DNA of 64,000 nt from Seminavis robusta (taxonomy: Eukaryota > Bacillariophyta > Bacillariophyceae > Naviculales > Naviculaceae), in contig CAICTM010000102.1 of NCBI GenBank assembly GCA_903772945.1, forward strand, positions 56,658 through 120,657. The letters run 5' to 3'. The position numbers were made by a program, and so were the translations under genes. The notes beneath the pieces are model-generated. The model was not told where the DNA came from, searched no databases, and saw only the letters and a program-made list of their open reading frames with translations. This document shows, one piece after another, positions 49,643 through 60,724 of this stretch; positions within the stretch are counted from its first letter, which is position 1; the number at the start of each line of letters is the position of its first letter.

Positions 49643-50077
49643 TGCAATACACGGCTCTTAGCCTTATTCGCGACTCGATCCTAGATAGGGTTTGAGTTCG
49701 ACTCATGACTGAGTCTCTCGTGTGAATAGTCATTTCTGAGCAGGGTTTCTCAATGACCCGCTCTAGTCATACTAGGTCGATGTTTAAAACATCGCGCTAG
49801 ATATTAGCTGGCGTGGAGAGATCCAGTTACTAGATAAATGCTAGACCGATCTTCCTACGCGGGGGATCCGTTTTTGGGATCGTGGAACGAGATAGGATTA
49901 CTACCGAAACTAATCTACCACACTTTACAGTACCGCGAGTTCAGAGTCTAACGATCCCTGTTGATGTCTCTCTCGTTGAGATAGTATTCATAGCTTTCTA
50001 ATCGTCTCTCATAACTTACATTATCTCCAACTCAAACACCCGAAAGGATCCTTACAACTAGCTTTTAGCGTAGTGCA
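49643..50077 (+). repeat. 5' LTR of the gypsy element
   Basis: TGCAATACACGG at the left, CTTTTAGCGTAGTGCA at the right. It carries small insertions relative to the solo LTR at 11563. Confidence 0.85.
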
Positions 50078-50125
50078 TTTTGTTAACAAACACAATACTT
50101 TCAGCAACCCTCAACCTTCCTTCAC

Positions 50126-53100
50126 CATGAAAGGATGGCTCAAGGAAAGCATGCGTTCCGAACTTCGAGAAAACGTTGCGTGACAAACCCATTCTTCCTC
50201 TCGTTGACAATGACGAAGAAAACGAGATCGACGATACTCTGCAACCACTTGCAAACTTCGCAACCATGTTGCCAAGCGCAAATCAGAAGACTCTGACAAT
50301 GAGGACAACTCCTCTATCAATTTCAATCACTTGGATGGAGAAATCTCTATCTGAGGATTAGGCCAGGATGATGACTCAACGGAAACATGTTCGATTTCTC
50401 ATACCAAAGTGATGAAGATATCTCACTAACTAGTAAACAAGAATTGTTTGCAACTGATGAACACTACGGCAAATTAGATGATTGCCTAGAACTGCTCAAC
50501 TAGACTCTGTGATCTATTTAGCATCGTTAACCTCGTCCGTGGGCCAACCACCTCGTAAACGTCGCAAAACAAGAGACCTCAAACCATCGTCTATGTTAGA
50601 TTTACAAGCGAGAAAAGGGAAACCAAAACCGTTACACTCCGTTGCTTACTGGATAACAGGAGCATCCGGAACCTTGATTGCTCAACCTCATGTAAGAATT
50701 ACGCATGAAGGATCTTGGCGTCCAAACGATGTGGACTACCCCTGCAGGGAGAATTACAAACCAGCACGAAGTGCAAAGGTACATTATGATTCCTGAATTC
50801 GGCTCGAATAATTATCGAGTGGGATTTACACGTCACCAAGAGCTTGGGGGTATGAACATGATCATGGTCGAGACATTCTCTGATTAGGATTCAAGATCGA
50901 TTCCTACCATGTCATGGAGTGGGACGGCGCATCTATTTCTATGAAAGACAGCGACACAATGAAGAAGAGAACTTCTTCATTCTGATCCTACGCTGTTGAT
51001 GACAGTGCAAGATACGTCTCAAGAAGATTCTTGATGCGAAATGACGAAAAGCTGACTTAAGGCACGTTGCCAAAGTCAAGATAATTAAACAGGAAGAGAA
51101 GGAACAGCTTCATTCCTTATGAGAAGTACTCTGACCTCTTTCGATGGTACTTTAGGAAAGTGGCAGTTGGACGACTACGAAGTAGAACTTCTCCCTGATG
51201 CTAAAAACTATCATGCCAGGGTTATCCTATTCCACGTGTCCAACCAACACTCTTAAGATGGAGTTTGAACGTCTCTGCGAGGCAGGGACTCAAGAAGTGA
51301 ACCGTTCCGATGGGCGGCACCAACTTTATCATTCCCAAGAAAGATGGATCTGTTAGATTCATCTCTGATTCCGGAACTGAACAAAAAGATTAAGCGGAAG
51401 CCTTATCCTATCCCAAAATACAGACTGCTCTTGAATCTAGATGGATTCAAGTACCTCTACTAGTCTAGACCTGAACATGGGATTACTATCACATCGAGCT
51501 GTCACCTACATCGAAGCAACTCTGTACCATCTTACCCCCGTGGGGGAAAGTACGAGTACCGAGAGGTTGCCATGGGCTTATGTAATAGTCCGACATATTC
51601 AAGAGAAGATGGGAACACTAATTGCACGACCTAAGAATACGTCCGTGCATAATTGATGATTCAACTCATCCTAATAACCGGCGATCTAGCAAGTCACGTT
51701 GAAAAGTTGGATGAAGTTCTCGAAGGCTTCGAGAAGCCGGGACTTAGATCAATGCTACCAGAGGTCCTTCTTCGCAAGAGGAGAACTTGAATACTTAGGT
51801 TCATTGATTACTCGAGAAGGATCCAACCTATAACCAAGAAAAATAGACCGATCCAGAATATCGCTCCTCCTACCAACAAGAAAAGAAACTCCGTAGATTC
51901 ATTGGACTACGTGAACTACTATCGAGACATGTGGAATAGACGATCACATGTACTGGCCCCACTCGCTCCGTTGACTACCAAAACTAAGAAGTGGAAATGG
52001 AAGCCGAACACGACAAGGCCTTTAGCCAGATGAAGAAGATTATCAGCAAAGAAACCTTGCTCCCTTACCCTGACTTCAACGATACATTCGTTCTCCACAT
52101 GGATGCGAGTGATACTCAACTAGGTGCAGTAATTTCCCAGAAGGGAAAACCTATCGCGTCTACAGCAGGAAGCTCAACCCTCTCAGACACGTTACACCGT
52201 TACCGAGAAGGAACTTCTCAGTATCGTAGAAACTCTAAAAGAGTTCCGTAACATTCTTCTGGGACAGAAATCGTTGTCATACGGAAACAAGAATCTTACA
52301 TGTAAGAACTTCAATACCGATCGCGTAATGCATGCGCCTTATTCTGGAAGAATACGGCCCTGAACTACGGTACATCAAGGGCGAACAGAACATCGTCGCT
52401 GAGTCGTTGTCGAGACTTAACATCTCCAACAACGACGGTTCTCAGAACAAATGGAAGCCAGGAATCGCTGAGCTCATGCTGCAGACGAAGAGGACTTCCC
52501 TAGCGAGTTCCCTCTCTCGTTCCCGAGATCGAACATCGTCAGAAAGAGACGACAACGAATCAAGAAACTCCTCAGGGACAAGCCAAATGACTACAAAAAG
52601 CAATCTTTCCCCAGAGGGGATAAGTCTTACGACTTAGTAGTTAAGGACGATAAGATCGTCGTACCTAAGACTATGCAGAAGAAACTAGTCGAATGGACCA
52701 TGGTGTGCTGATGCATCTGGCGAGACTCGACAGAACTAACCATCACAAACACTACACCTGGAAAGGACTGCGCAAGACTGTGCAGGCCGTATGTCAGCGT
52801 GCCAAAGCTGCCAGATGAACAAACCCAAGACGCGTAAGCTGGGATTGATGCCTCCAAAGACTTGCTAGGAGATCCCTTGGGAAAGACTTGTATTGACCTG
52901 ATAGGTCCCTACAACGTCGGGGTCCTAAGAAAAAGAATTCCCGTACACTTCATTGCTTGACAATGGTTGATCCCGTAACCGGATTGTTCGAGATTGCAGA
53001 GATTTGCTCCAAGGCAGCAGAAAGAGTAGCCATCGTCCTAGAACAAAACGTGGCTTACTCGGTATCCATGGCCGCTGAGGTTTATCATGGATAGAGGACG

Positions 53101-53640
53101 TGAGTTCCGCGCGCAGAGTCGAGAAGACTCCGGGATGAATATGGACTTTGTCGCAGTTCATCACAGCGTAAACCTCAAGCCAACTCCATGGTGAGCGTGC
53201 TCATCAAACCACACGAACTTGATCGCTGTTCAAACATCAAGTGCCAAGACGACCTCGTGAACGGATCCTGGATGGAGTCCTCACGGCGGTTCGCTTCGCA
53301 ATGAACGCCACGATTCATACCACCTTGCGCAACGCCCGACAGCTCGTTTCAACGTGACGCGATTACAACGTCCGTTTCGAAGCAAACTGGAAGTACATCA
53401 AGGAACGTCGCAACGATCATCCAACAGAACAACGAAGGGAGAACGCGACGCGTGTCCCTCATTAATACAATGTCAACGATACCGTGATGATTTAACAGTA
53501 TCAGCACCGCAAGTACGGTCAGCCAAAGTACAAATGTCCTTACACTTAGACCGAGTCAATGACAATGGCACTGTAGGCTCCAACATGCTACCGCCAATGG
53601 CGGCACAGTCTACCAGACATGGAACATAAGGTTTATACAC
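50126..53640 (+). pseudogene. gypsy gag-pol remnant
   Basis: The pieces lie in changing frames. Gag: about 50126-50380. Protease near 50640-50690: TGASGTLIAQPH, with the expected aspartate disturbed by an inserted base. RT: 51300-51660, with IIPKKDGSVRFIS, IKRKPYPIPK and SLDLNMG. RNase H: about 52000-52440, with TLLPYPDFNDTFVLHMDASD then LEEYGPELRYIKGEQNIVAE. Integrase: about 52640-53350, with CQMNKPKTRK, then a D-x-D/E-type core around LTMVDPVTGLFEI and FIMDRGREF. Its C-terminus ends near 53640, upstream of the polypurine tract. Stops and shifts occur every 50-300 bases. The domain order is standard Ty3/gypsy; the protein is not expressed intact. Confidence 0.75.
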
Positions 53641-53788
53641 CCATACAAGGCCTGATCCCCTTGTAGGATTGCCATCGTGCGACGCACATGTCTACATCCA
53701 ATCTCATGAGAGTGCCCCGCACTTTAAATCATATGTTCTCCTTGTCCGACTGATGTCGTGCCTTCTGTGACCCCTGTCAGGGGGCGAA

Positions 53789-54203
53789 TGCAATACACGG
53801 CTTTAGCCTATTCGCGACTCGATCCTAGATAGGGTTTGAGTTCGACTCATGACTGAGTCTTTTGTGAATAGTCATTGAGACAGGTTTTCATGACCGCTAG
53901 TCATACTAGGTCGATGTGAAACATCGCGCTAGATATTTAGCTGGCGTGGAAGATTCCCACGCTACTAGATAAATGCTAGACGAATCTTCACGCGTTCCGT
54001 TTTTGGATCGTGGAACGAGTAGGATTACTACACAAACCTACTCTATCACAACTTTACAGTCTCCGCGGGAGTTCAGATCTACGATCCCTTGATTGTGATC
54101 TCTCTCGTTGATTAGTTTTCATAGCTTTCTAATCCTCTCATAACTTTCATTCTCTCAAACTCAAAACACCCGAAAGATCTTTACACTAGCTTTTAGTAGT
54201 GCA
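53789..54203 (+). repeat. 3' LTR of the gypsy element, shared with the next body
   Basis: Begins TGCAATACACGGC directly after the polypurine tract and ends TTTTAGTAGTGCA. A second gypsy interior starts immediately after it. Confidence 0.85.
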
Positions 54204-54815
54204 TTTTGTTAACAAACACAATAGCTTTCAGCTACCCTCAACCTATTCCTTACCTGAAGAGGCTCAAGGAAAGCATGCGTTCCGCAACTTCGAGAACAGT
54301 TGCGTGACAAACCCATTCTTCCTCTCGTCGACAATGACGAAGAAAACGAGATCGACGATACTCGTGCAACCACTTCAAACTTCGCAACCATGTTCCAAGC
54401 GCAAATCAGAAGATCTGACAATGAGGACACTCCTCTATCAATTTCAATCACTTGGATGGAGAAATCTCTATCTGAGGATATTAGGCCAGGATGATGACTC
54501 AACGGAACCATGTTCTGATTTCTCATACCAAAGTGATGAGATATCTCAATAAATAGTAAAAAAGATTGTTTGCAACTGATGAACTACGGAAATTAGATGA
54601 TTGCCTAGAAGCTGCTCAACTAGACTCTGATGATCTATTTAGCATCTTAACCTCTCCGTGGCCAACCACCTCGTAAAGTCGCAAAACAAGAGACCTCAAA
54701 CCATCGTCTATGTAGATTTAACAAGCGAGAAAAAGGGAAACCAAAACCCGTTACACTCCGTTGCTTACTGGATACAGGAGCATCCGGAACCTTGATTGCT
54801 CAACCTCATGCTGTC
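54204..54815 (+). mobile_element. second, truncated gypsy interior
   Basis: Starts TTTTGTTAACAAACACAATA like 50078 and follows the gag to protease region of the first copy, ending in an intact protease motif LLDTGASGTLIAQPHA near 54770-54815. Similarity stops there, at a transition to AT-rich sequence. The layout LTR-body-LTR-body(part) suggests tandem elements that shared one LTR, or unequal recombination. Confidence 0.75.
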
Positions 54816-54824
54816 AAGGAAATG

Positions 54825-55085
54825 TCAAAATTGATTCAAAGAAAACTGTCAAAATCCAATGGAGGATTTTTTTGAGTCAATCAGAGTCAATCAAAGTCAA
54901 AATTAATCAATGTTGATCAGTTTGATATTTTGATGTCAACATTGACAAATTGATTCTTGTTGACATCAATTGATCAAATTGATCAACATTGACAAATTGA
55001 CGGTTTTGAGTCTTGTCAAAAGTGTCAGTAACTATCAATTGACAATATTGACATCAAAATGTCAATTTGACATCAAATGCCTCAT
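54825..55085. repeat. TTGAC/GTCAA-rich cryptic repeat with self-complementary segments
   Basis: About 260 bp composed largely of TTGAC, GTCAA, TTGATCAA and CATTGACAAATTGA words on both strands. Segments such as TGATGTCAACATTGACAAAT and AATGTCAATTTGACATCA are mutually complementary, so several alternative hairpins are possible. No ORF of note. Confidence 0.7.
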
Positions 55086-56521
55086 TTCCCGATACTCCCT
55101 TGCTACTCCGGCGATTTGGTTGAGAATTCTCAAGTTTTATACAGGCTGGCTTCAATTTGCGAAACAGAACCGAACCAACCGGTACCCCTTTGCTATAAGA
55201 TATAATTATCTTGATGTTAAGAGCCCATCCGGATGATGAGTCCCGCCAGTGTAGCCTAACCCCTAATGATCATTTAGAAAAGCTTAAGTAAAAAGCAAAA
55301 GACTTAAAGAGCCAATACTAGGCTCAACCCTACCATAACTACAAGGCATCATCCAACGGTCGAGATCTCCGTTCTTGAATTAATATCTCTCCTCATCACT
55401 ATCCGATGTTTACCTTCTTTTTAGTCTACTCCGGTACCTTTATTCTATCCTATCAAGATGAATGATATCTCCTCTTTACTACTACAGTGGCTACTTCTGT
55501 TGATGAAATCTCCACAATGATAGGCAGGAAGACTTCTTCCGTTCGACGGATTGTGCCCTGCTTTGACAGATCGATTCGATTGGTCCACAGAGCGACCATT
55601 GACACCTCTACCATATGGTACCACTAGTATCAGCTACTGTTAATAACAACAGTGGCACCGGTTGACTTTTTTCATTCCATGTGATGACTCTTTTTCATTC
55701 CGTTCGACGACGGCCGTTCAACGACGGCCGTTCGACGACACATGTTCGTCGATCTTCGGTCAACGTAGAATGGCTGGCTGGCTTGGCTCCTCTTTAGTCC
55801 TGGACGATCGTGTTGAAACAGCCACTTCAGATAGGTGTAGACTTGACTGCAATGTTAGGGCTCGGTTCCACCAGAATTGGAATATAAAGTTGCATGGAGG
55901 CTGGTGGCAGCAATAGAAAATGAAAAATTGAGTTCTCCACTTTGCTAGTCATTCGTTACTTCCACGGCCATCAAATGGGGAAGCGGCTATCACGACTGCA
56001 ATGGGCACATCCAAATTATGTATTCCCTATCGAGATAGGGTTGCTCTATTGGTTAAACTGCTAGGGTATCTCTGACAGCCATTGTGGTGTATTTGTTGAT
56101 GGGGATGTGCCCAAGCAGGAACAAGCAGATATACCTGATTGCGTCAAACTTGGGTGGTCCGGTTTTGACAGGTGGTCAAATCTTCCGTTTGGTTTAACTC
56201 AATAATCGCGTGCTCCGCGTGATTATTTTTAAACAATAAACCCCCAGTCAACAGACTAAGAGATTTATAGGGCACGTCGCATGCCACATCATCGTACCCT
56301 GGTTCGCGCCCACTCTAGGCCAAAAGCAAGCAACTACTAAGCAACTACTAGTAGTTATCGTGGTTAAAAGTGCTCACCGTGGAGACAGCTAGCGGCAATG
56401 CCGCGGTGCAAGCAATATCATACTCAACAAGCACAACTGAAAGCACAAAGCAACACAACACAACACAACACAACACAACACAACAACAAGCAACCACTCT
56501 CTCTCCTTGAAAGCATCGACA
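55086..56521. other. AT-rich flank, probable Crypton leader
   Basis: No supported gene. Features are a short tandem of ACGACGGCCGTTC near 55705-55735, a GTAC patch, and an (ACAAC)n run at about 56450-56485 shortly before the recombinase start. Open frames on the minus strand over the ACAAC run are composition artefacts. Confidence 0.4.
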
Positions 56522-58276
56522 ATGCTTACTAGCCACCTCATTGCCAATCGAATTGGCTCTCCTGGTAGAGTCAACACATCTCCTGTTAGTACCACCAGGA
56601 GGACAAGAGGACCCAGACCACCAAAGAATGATCTGAACAGGAATCTAAGGAAGAAAGTCTTGGAAATCCGCGAGTCAGACAAGGACACAGGCACACACAA
56701 GGCGCACAACCCCAAAGCTATGGAGTACATTCAGTATTGTGAACATGTCTGTGATGAGAATGATCCCTACAAGTACATCCTAGTGTCTGATAGCATCTAC
56801 AACTTCATGTGGTACCAAAGCTTTAGGGAGCAAAAGCAAAAGGGTTTGACCAAAGAGAAGAGAGCCATTCCTGCTGATCAGCGAATCTACTTTGATGCAG
56901 AAGACTATGACCAGCTGATGAAGCAGTCCGAGAAGAAGAGAGAGGATGCAGATGCCAACATGCCCAATCCACAAATCCTATTGGCATTCAATCTTTCAAC
57001 CAGTACCAACAAGCATCAAGAAGATCTACGATGTGCAAGTCGCTCTCACCAAGAACATTGCTCTGCCACAGCAGATGCAGGTACAATGGGACTACGTATG
57101 GATCAAAGATGACATGAAACCACTGCGCAAGTGGGTGATAGAACGAAAGCCCAAGAAGGACAAGGAAAACTACAAAGAGAAAGGTAATGGAGATTTCTCT
57201 CCTTACAGTGTTGTGGAACACTATGATCAAATGGAAGAGTATCTGTTCACCAAGAGCAAACATGCAAGAGGATATAGGTCAGTAAACAAAGCTCTTCGCC
57301 ATCACTTCTGTCTAACTTATTTGACCTCTGGAGTCCTCCGGTCAGAAAGTCTCCATCGTGCCGAGTTGAGTGATTTTCTTGGCATCAATCTACCAAAAGC
57401 ACCCAACGACGTACATATGGTGCACCAAATTCCTATTGGCAAAACAGCAACCAGGGGTGGCAGACAGCATGGGAGGTCCACGAGACATAAAGACGTTCGA
57501 GCTTGTGCAGTCGGGAGTCTTGCTTTCTACTTGCAGCATCGATTTTTCTGTACAGGTGAGCTGGAGAGCTATACCGCGGAAGACTGGTTGAACAACAGTG
57601 AATGGTTCGACATTAAGCTCCTCATTGATGTCGGTTCACCAAGCAATCACAAGAATCAGATGCGAAATGATAGGTACGTTTTGAGGTTTAAGGGTATGCA
57701 ACATTGGCATTGATGCGGCTGCTAACCATCGTCCCAGTTATGCTAAAGAGATAGAAGCCATGTTGAAGGCACTTGGTTTGGACTGCAGCAAGGTTTTACA
57801 CCTTGGCCGGAATCTCGGCGCAAAGTACCTAGAAATGGGAATGACCGATGCTGAGCTGATAAGGCAAATGGGGCAATGGGCAGCTGGTGTTTTTGATACC
57901 TCTTACAGCACGAAGCTACCCATGGGAAGCTATCAGAGCATTGGCCGGTTTCTTTGGTGGAAAAAACAGTACATATTTCCTGGAGCGTAGTACGGTGTAT
58001 CCAAAAAAAGAACTTCTAGTGAAGACACCTGTTGGGCGATGGGTATCGGCTGCTTATGAAGCCGTGTGTGCCGCTGACAAGAATAACGAACATCCCACTG
58101 TACGACTCTTCCTCAAGTTTCTTATGGATCTGAACGAGGTTTTTCTACAAGACGCTGCAGCTATGTTGGTCCTCTATCCAGACAGGGCTGAACACCCTCT
58201 GTTTAACGACCTAGATTGCTTCCTTGGAGCCGAATTTGAGGTGTATTCTGGCTGCATTGTTTGTTCCATTATCTGA
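56522..58276 (+). pseudogene. Crypton-like tyrosine recombinase, frameshifted
   Basis: The ATG at 56522 opens a basic N-terminal domain (NDLNRNLRKKVLEIRESDKD) that reads to about 56990. It continues one frame over (KKIYDVQVALTKN to about 57680), then another (IGIDAAANHRPSYAKEIE to about 57980), then a last C-terminal piece (TPVGRWVSAAYEAVC, ending near 58276). The recombinase signature is visible: LRSESLHRAELSDF with the first catalytic Arg, HLGRNLGA as H-x-x-R, and FDTSYSTKLP with the Tyr. The C-terminal part resembles the GCR1/NDC10-type fold of Cryptons. Single-base shifts near 57000, 57690 and 57970 make it a pseudogene. Cryptons are DNA transposons moved by a tyrosine recombinase and lack terminal inverted repeats, so I cannot mark the element's ends. 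Confidence 0.65.
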
Positions 58277-58549
58277 ATCCTATTCTAACTATCTATTGTT
58301 GCTTTGGCTTGCGTCTTCTAGTAGTAACGAAGTTTTATTATTTAGGCTGCACCTCAATAGACCACCCGCTGAACGGAGCCATATTGAACCGGAGTACCTC
58401 AGACGTACAAAGACGCCCACATAGGAACCGGCCTAGTGCAAGCCCCCCACCGGAGAAGTTTAAAAACTCCGGAGGGTGCTTTGCAGCTAACTATCTACCC
58501 TTGGCTGGATTGCCATCTGTTTCTACGGCAGGACCCCTTCTGTGCGGAG

Positions 58550-59974
58550 TTACCCTGTGTCATTGTTCTGCATTGTGCGTGCATGCTCGTCCCTGAGTGC
58601 CTTGTCGACGACGGGCAGCCAATTGGCAAGCCACGCTTTGATGTCGCCTGGGCCCTTTGCCATTTGCTCGTCAAGTGGTCGCTTGAAGATAAAGTCCACC
58701 AGCTCCACTGGGATCAGATCCGCTTTCTCGTAAATGAGTTCCACCTCCCGCTGAAGCTGTTCGTGCTTCTTCTTCCACTGGTCTTCCCTGTCTTTGCCAT
58801 GCCTGGCAGCATTGCGATCCTCCCACAGGTTCCACCACTGCTGGATGAGCAGTGAGGCTAGGTTGGTGACCCAGAGCTGCCCTGTCTTGGTTGTCTCCTG
58901 GGAGCCGACCCGATGCAGATATGCATCTTGATGCTTAGCCCAGTGCGTGGACAAACGTCCTCTCAGGAAGTTGTCCCAACCAATGAGATTTTGAGTGTCA
59001 ACGAGGTCCCTATACCTGTCAGGGTAGTGCCATGGGTGGAGGAATCGATCTTCAAAGTGGTATTGTAGTCCATCCAGAGCAATTTCCAGGAGGAAGGGGT
59101 CGGTGGAATCCTTGCGCAACCTTGTGCTGATCGCTCGTTGCATGGTCCCTCGCCACAAATCCACGTCAACATGTGGGCATCGATAAACATGGGTTTCAGT
59201 CTCGTGATCACCGCCACAACGGGGACAGTGGTGATCATACTTGGGGTCATCCCGGTGGACCCGTTTCCCAACTGGCAACAATTGAAATAGAAACTTCACA
59301 ATTGTCGGTTTGTGGATCTCATGACGGTTGACAGCTCGACCATGGGCTGTCCAATCAACCAGTGCAGGGGTGTCCTCGTCCCAGTCGGGATTCAGTTTGA
59401 CAATGTGGTCGAACAGTGGCTGGTCGTTCCTGAGATGCCGCAGTGTTCTGGGGAGCTTGTATGTGCATGTTCCTTTGGGAAGGTGCAGCTGGGCCAGGTT
59501 TGCCGGAAATCGGAGTACCTTGGAGTGATCCTGTTGGATGTGTCTGGTCATGTAACTGCCTGCCAGTTTGTCAGCTCTGCAATTCAGTTGTGCTTTTAGG
59601 GGTAGTGTTTCGATGGCCTTGTGCTTGTCCTGGTGCGATTTGATGTGCTCCATCTTGGGCACAGTGACTGCAGCCCGGAACGAGTCCTCGATCTGCTGCA
59701 AGACATCCCAGTCGGAGTTCAACGAATCATTGGGGTACCATCCCTCATACTCGAGACAGCTAGCGCACTTGTTCGTCACAGACTCATTGTCGCATAAGTG
59801 TACATAATTCTTCACGCTGTGGGAGTAGGCTGTGTTGACGGCCATGATGATGAGACGCTGCCATGCACGTTTCCTGCTGTCGAAAGTGGAGGCCATTCCT
59901 GATTGCATCGCAGTTTCGTAGACAATGAATCGCCTTTGGTATTTCCGTGCATAGATTGAACTTGATTCCTGCAT
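58550..59974 (-). CDS. RNase H and C-terminal region of a retroelement
   Basis: 474 codons from the ATG at 59974; in-frame reading continues a little upstream. Residues about 20-135 resemble an RNase H domain: MAVNTAYSHSVKNYVHLCDN (acidic site), NSDWDVLQQIEDSF, HIKSHQDKHKAI and LNCRADKLAGSY (terminal N-x3-D). A linker follows, then a zinc-binding HCPRCGGDHETETHVYRCPH near 247-266, as in the C-termini of LINE-type polymerases. Then comes a Trp/His-rich domain (WWNLWEDRNAARHGKDREDQ near 395) of a kind that often ends such proteins. The N-terminal RT is missing; the upstream frame switches near 59990. It may be a remnant. Confidence 0.6.
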   Translation of the reverse strand: MQESSSIYARKYQRRFIVYETAMQSGMASTFDSRKRAWQRLIIMAVNTAYSHSVKNYVHLCDNESVTNKCASCLEYEGWYPNDSLNSDWDVLQQIEDSFRAAVTVPKMEHIKSHQDKHKAIETLPLKAQLNCRADKLAGSYMTRHIQQDHSKVLRFPANLAQLHLPKGTCTYKLPRTLRHLRNDQPLFDHIVKLNPDWDEDTPALVDWTAHGRAVNRHEIHKPTIVKFLFQLLPVGKRVHRDDPKYDHHCPRCGGDHETETHVYRCPHVDVDLWRGTMQRAISTRLRKDSTDPFLLEIALDGLQYHFEDRFLHPWHYPDRYRDLVDTQNLIGWDNFLRGRLSTHWAKHQDAYLHRVGSQETTKTGQLWVTNLASLLIQQWWNLWEDRNAARHGKDREDQWKKKHEQLQREVELIYEKADLIPVELVDFIFKRPLDEQMAKGPGDIKAWLANWLPVVDKALRDEHARTMQNNDTG

Positions 59975-60663
59975 GATTTCTTTGTTGTCGAGCGAGAGTT
60001 CGTGAGCTCATCACCAGGACGTCCTTGTTGTTTCTTTGTTCGCGGTTTGTGGGCTTCCCATGCGACCTCAGATGACTGATTTGCAAGGACTGGTGGCATC
60101 GGCAAGGGAATGATATCAGCGGGAGCCAGTGTCTTGGTTCTAATCTTTCGCTTGGTGTTTTTTGGGAAGCGTACAATGGACGACGCTCGTGCATTGGTCC
60201 GGGGTGGAGTGCTAGACTGATTACCGACTACCGATCCACTCCCAGTGGTATCCATAGTGAGGACAGAGTCGTCATCGTCATAGCAGCAATCATTCTGGTA
60301 TTGACGAAGCCAGATATCATCTTCGGCTGGAGCGAGCACGGAATATGGGTTGACAGCTTCCGTTTGATTGACAATTGGGGGAGTGGTGATGATGCTGGCT
60401 TTGTGTCGTGGAATCGTCTTGCGACTTCGTTGAATGCTGAGAAATCCATCCAGCACATGATTACCATCGGCGCAGACATTGCTCTTGGGGACCATTGACC
60501 GTGTATTTTTGGGAGTAGTTTCGATCGGATTCGATGGTTTCACAATGGATTCACTTGGCCTCAGTTGCTGTGCCCGACTAGCCATGGTGGTGGAGCCCAT
60601 TACAGATGTCTGCTGGGTATTAGCTGCCATTGTTCGCGTACGAAACGGACCACAAGGCGCCAT
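59812..60663 (-). CDS. second ORF of the zinc-finger retroelement, unknown function
   Basis: 283 codons from the ATG at 60663. Ser/Thr/Pro-rich and probably disordered, with an acidic patch (CCYDDDDSVLTMD near 127) and a basic stretch (NTKRKIRTKTLAP near 175). No domain is recognised. The last 55 codons run over the start of the RNase H ORF in another frame and are probably not real; the natural continuation is likely into the RNase H frame near 59990. It starts about 60 bp after the zinc-finger ORF stop. Confidence 0.45.
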   Translation of the reverse strand: MAPCGPFRTRTMAANTQQTSVMGSTTMASRAQQLRPSESIVKPSNPIETTPKNTRSMVPKSNVCADGNHVLDGFLSIQRSRKTIPRHKASIITTPPIVNQTEAVNPYSVLAPAEDDIWLRQYQNDCCYDDDDSVLTMDTTGSGSVVGNQSSTPPRTNARASSIVRFPKNTKRKIRTKTLAPADIIPLPMPPVLANQSSEVAWEAHKPRTKKQQGRPGDELTNSRSTTKKSCRNQVQSMHGNTKGDSLSTKLRCNQEWPPLSTAGNVHGSVSSSWPSTQPTPTA

Positions 60664-60724
60664 GGTGGTCCTTTTCCTCTTGATTGACTATTAAAACGGC
60701 AATTTTACTATAGAATAAACAGTA

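Larger units (their letters stand above)
49643..54203 (+). mobile_element. Ty3/gypsy retrotransposon with both LTRs, frameshifted
   Basis: LTRs at 49643-50077 and 53789-54203 flank an interior with the gag-protease-RT-RNase H-integrase order of Ty3/gypsy. GTCAGGGGGCGAA next to 53789 is the polypurine tract. The LTRs are about 90 percent alike by eye with many small indels, and the interior is similarly rich in single-base indels, so the copy is old or poorly resolved. It cannot make an intact polyprotein. Confidence 0.85.

Noticed and set aside
56348-56730. Minus-strand frames with a VVLCCVVLCC-type run
   Set aside because: Produced by the complement of the (ACAAC)n microsatellite upstream of the recombinase.
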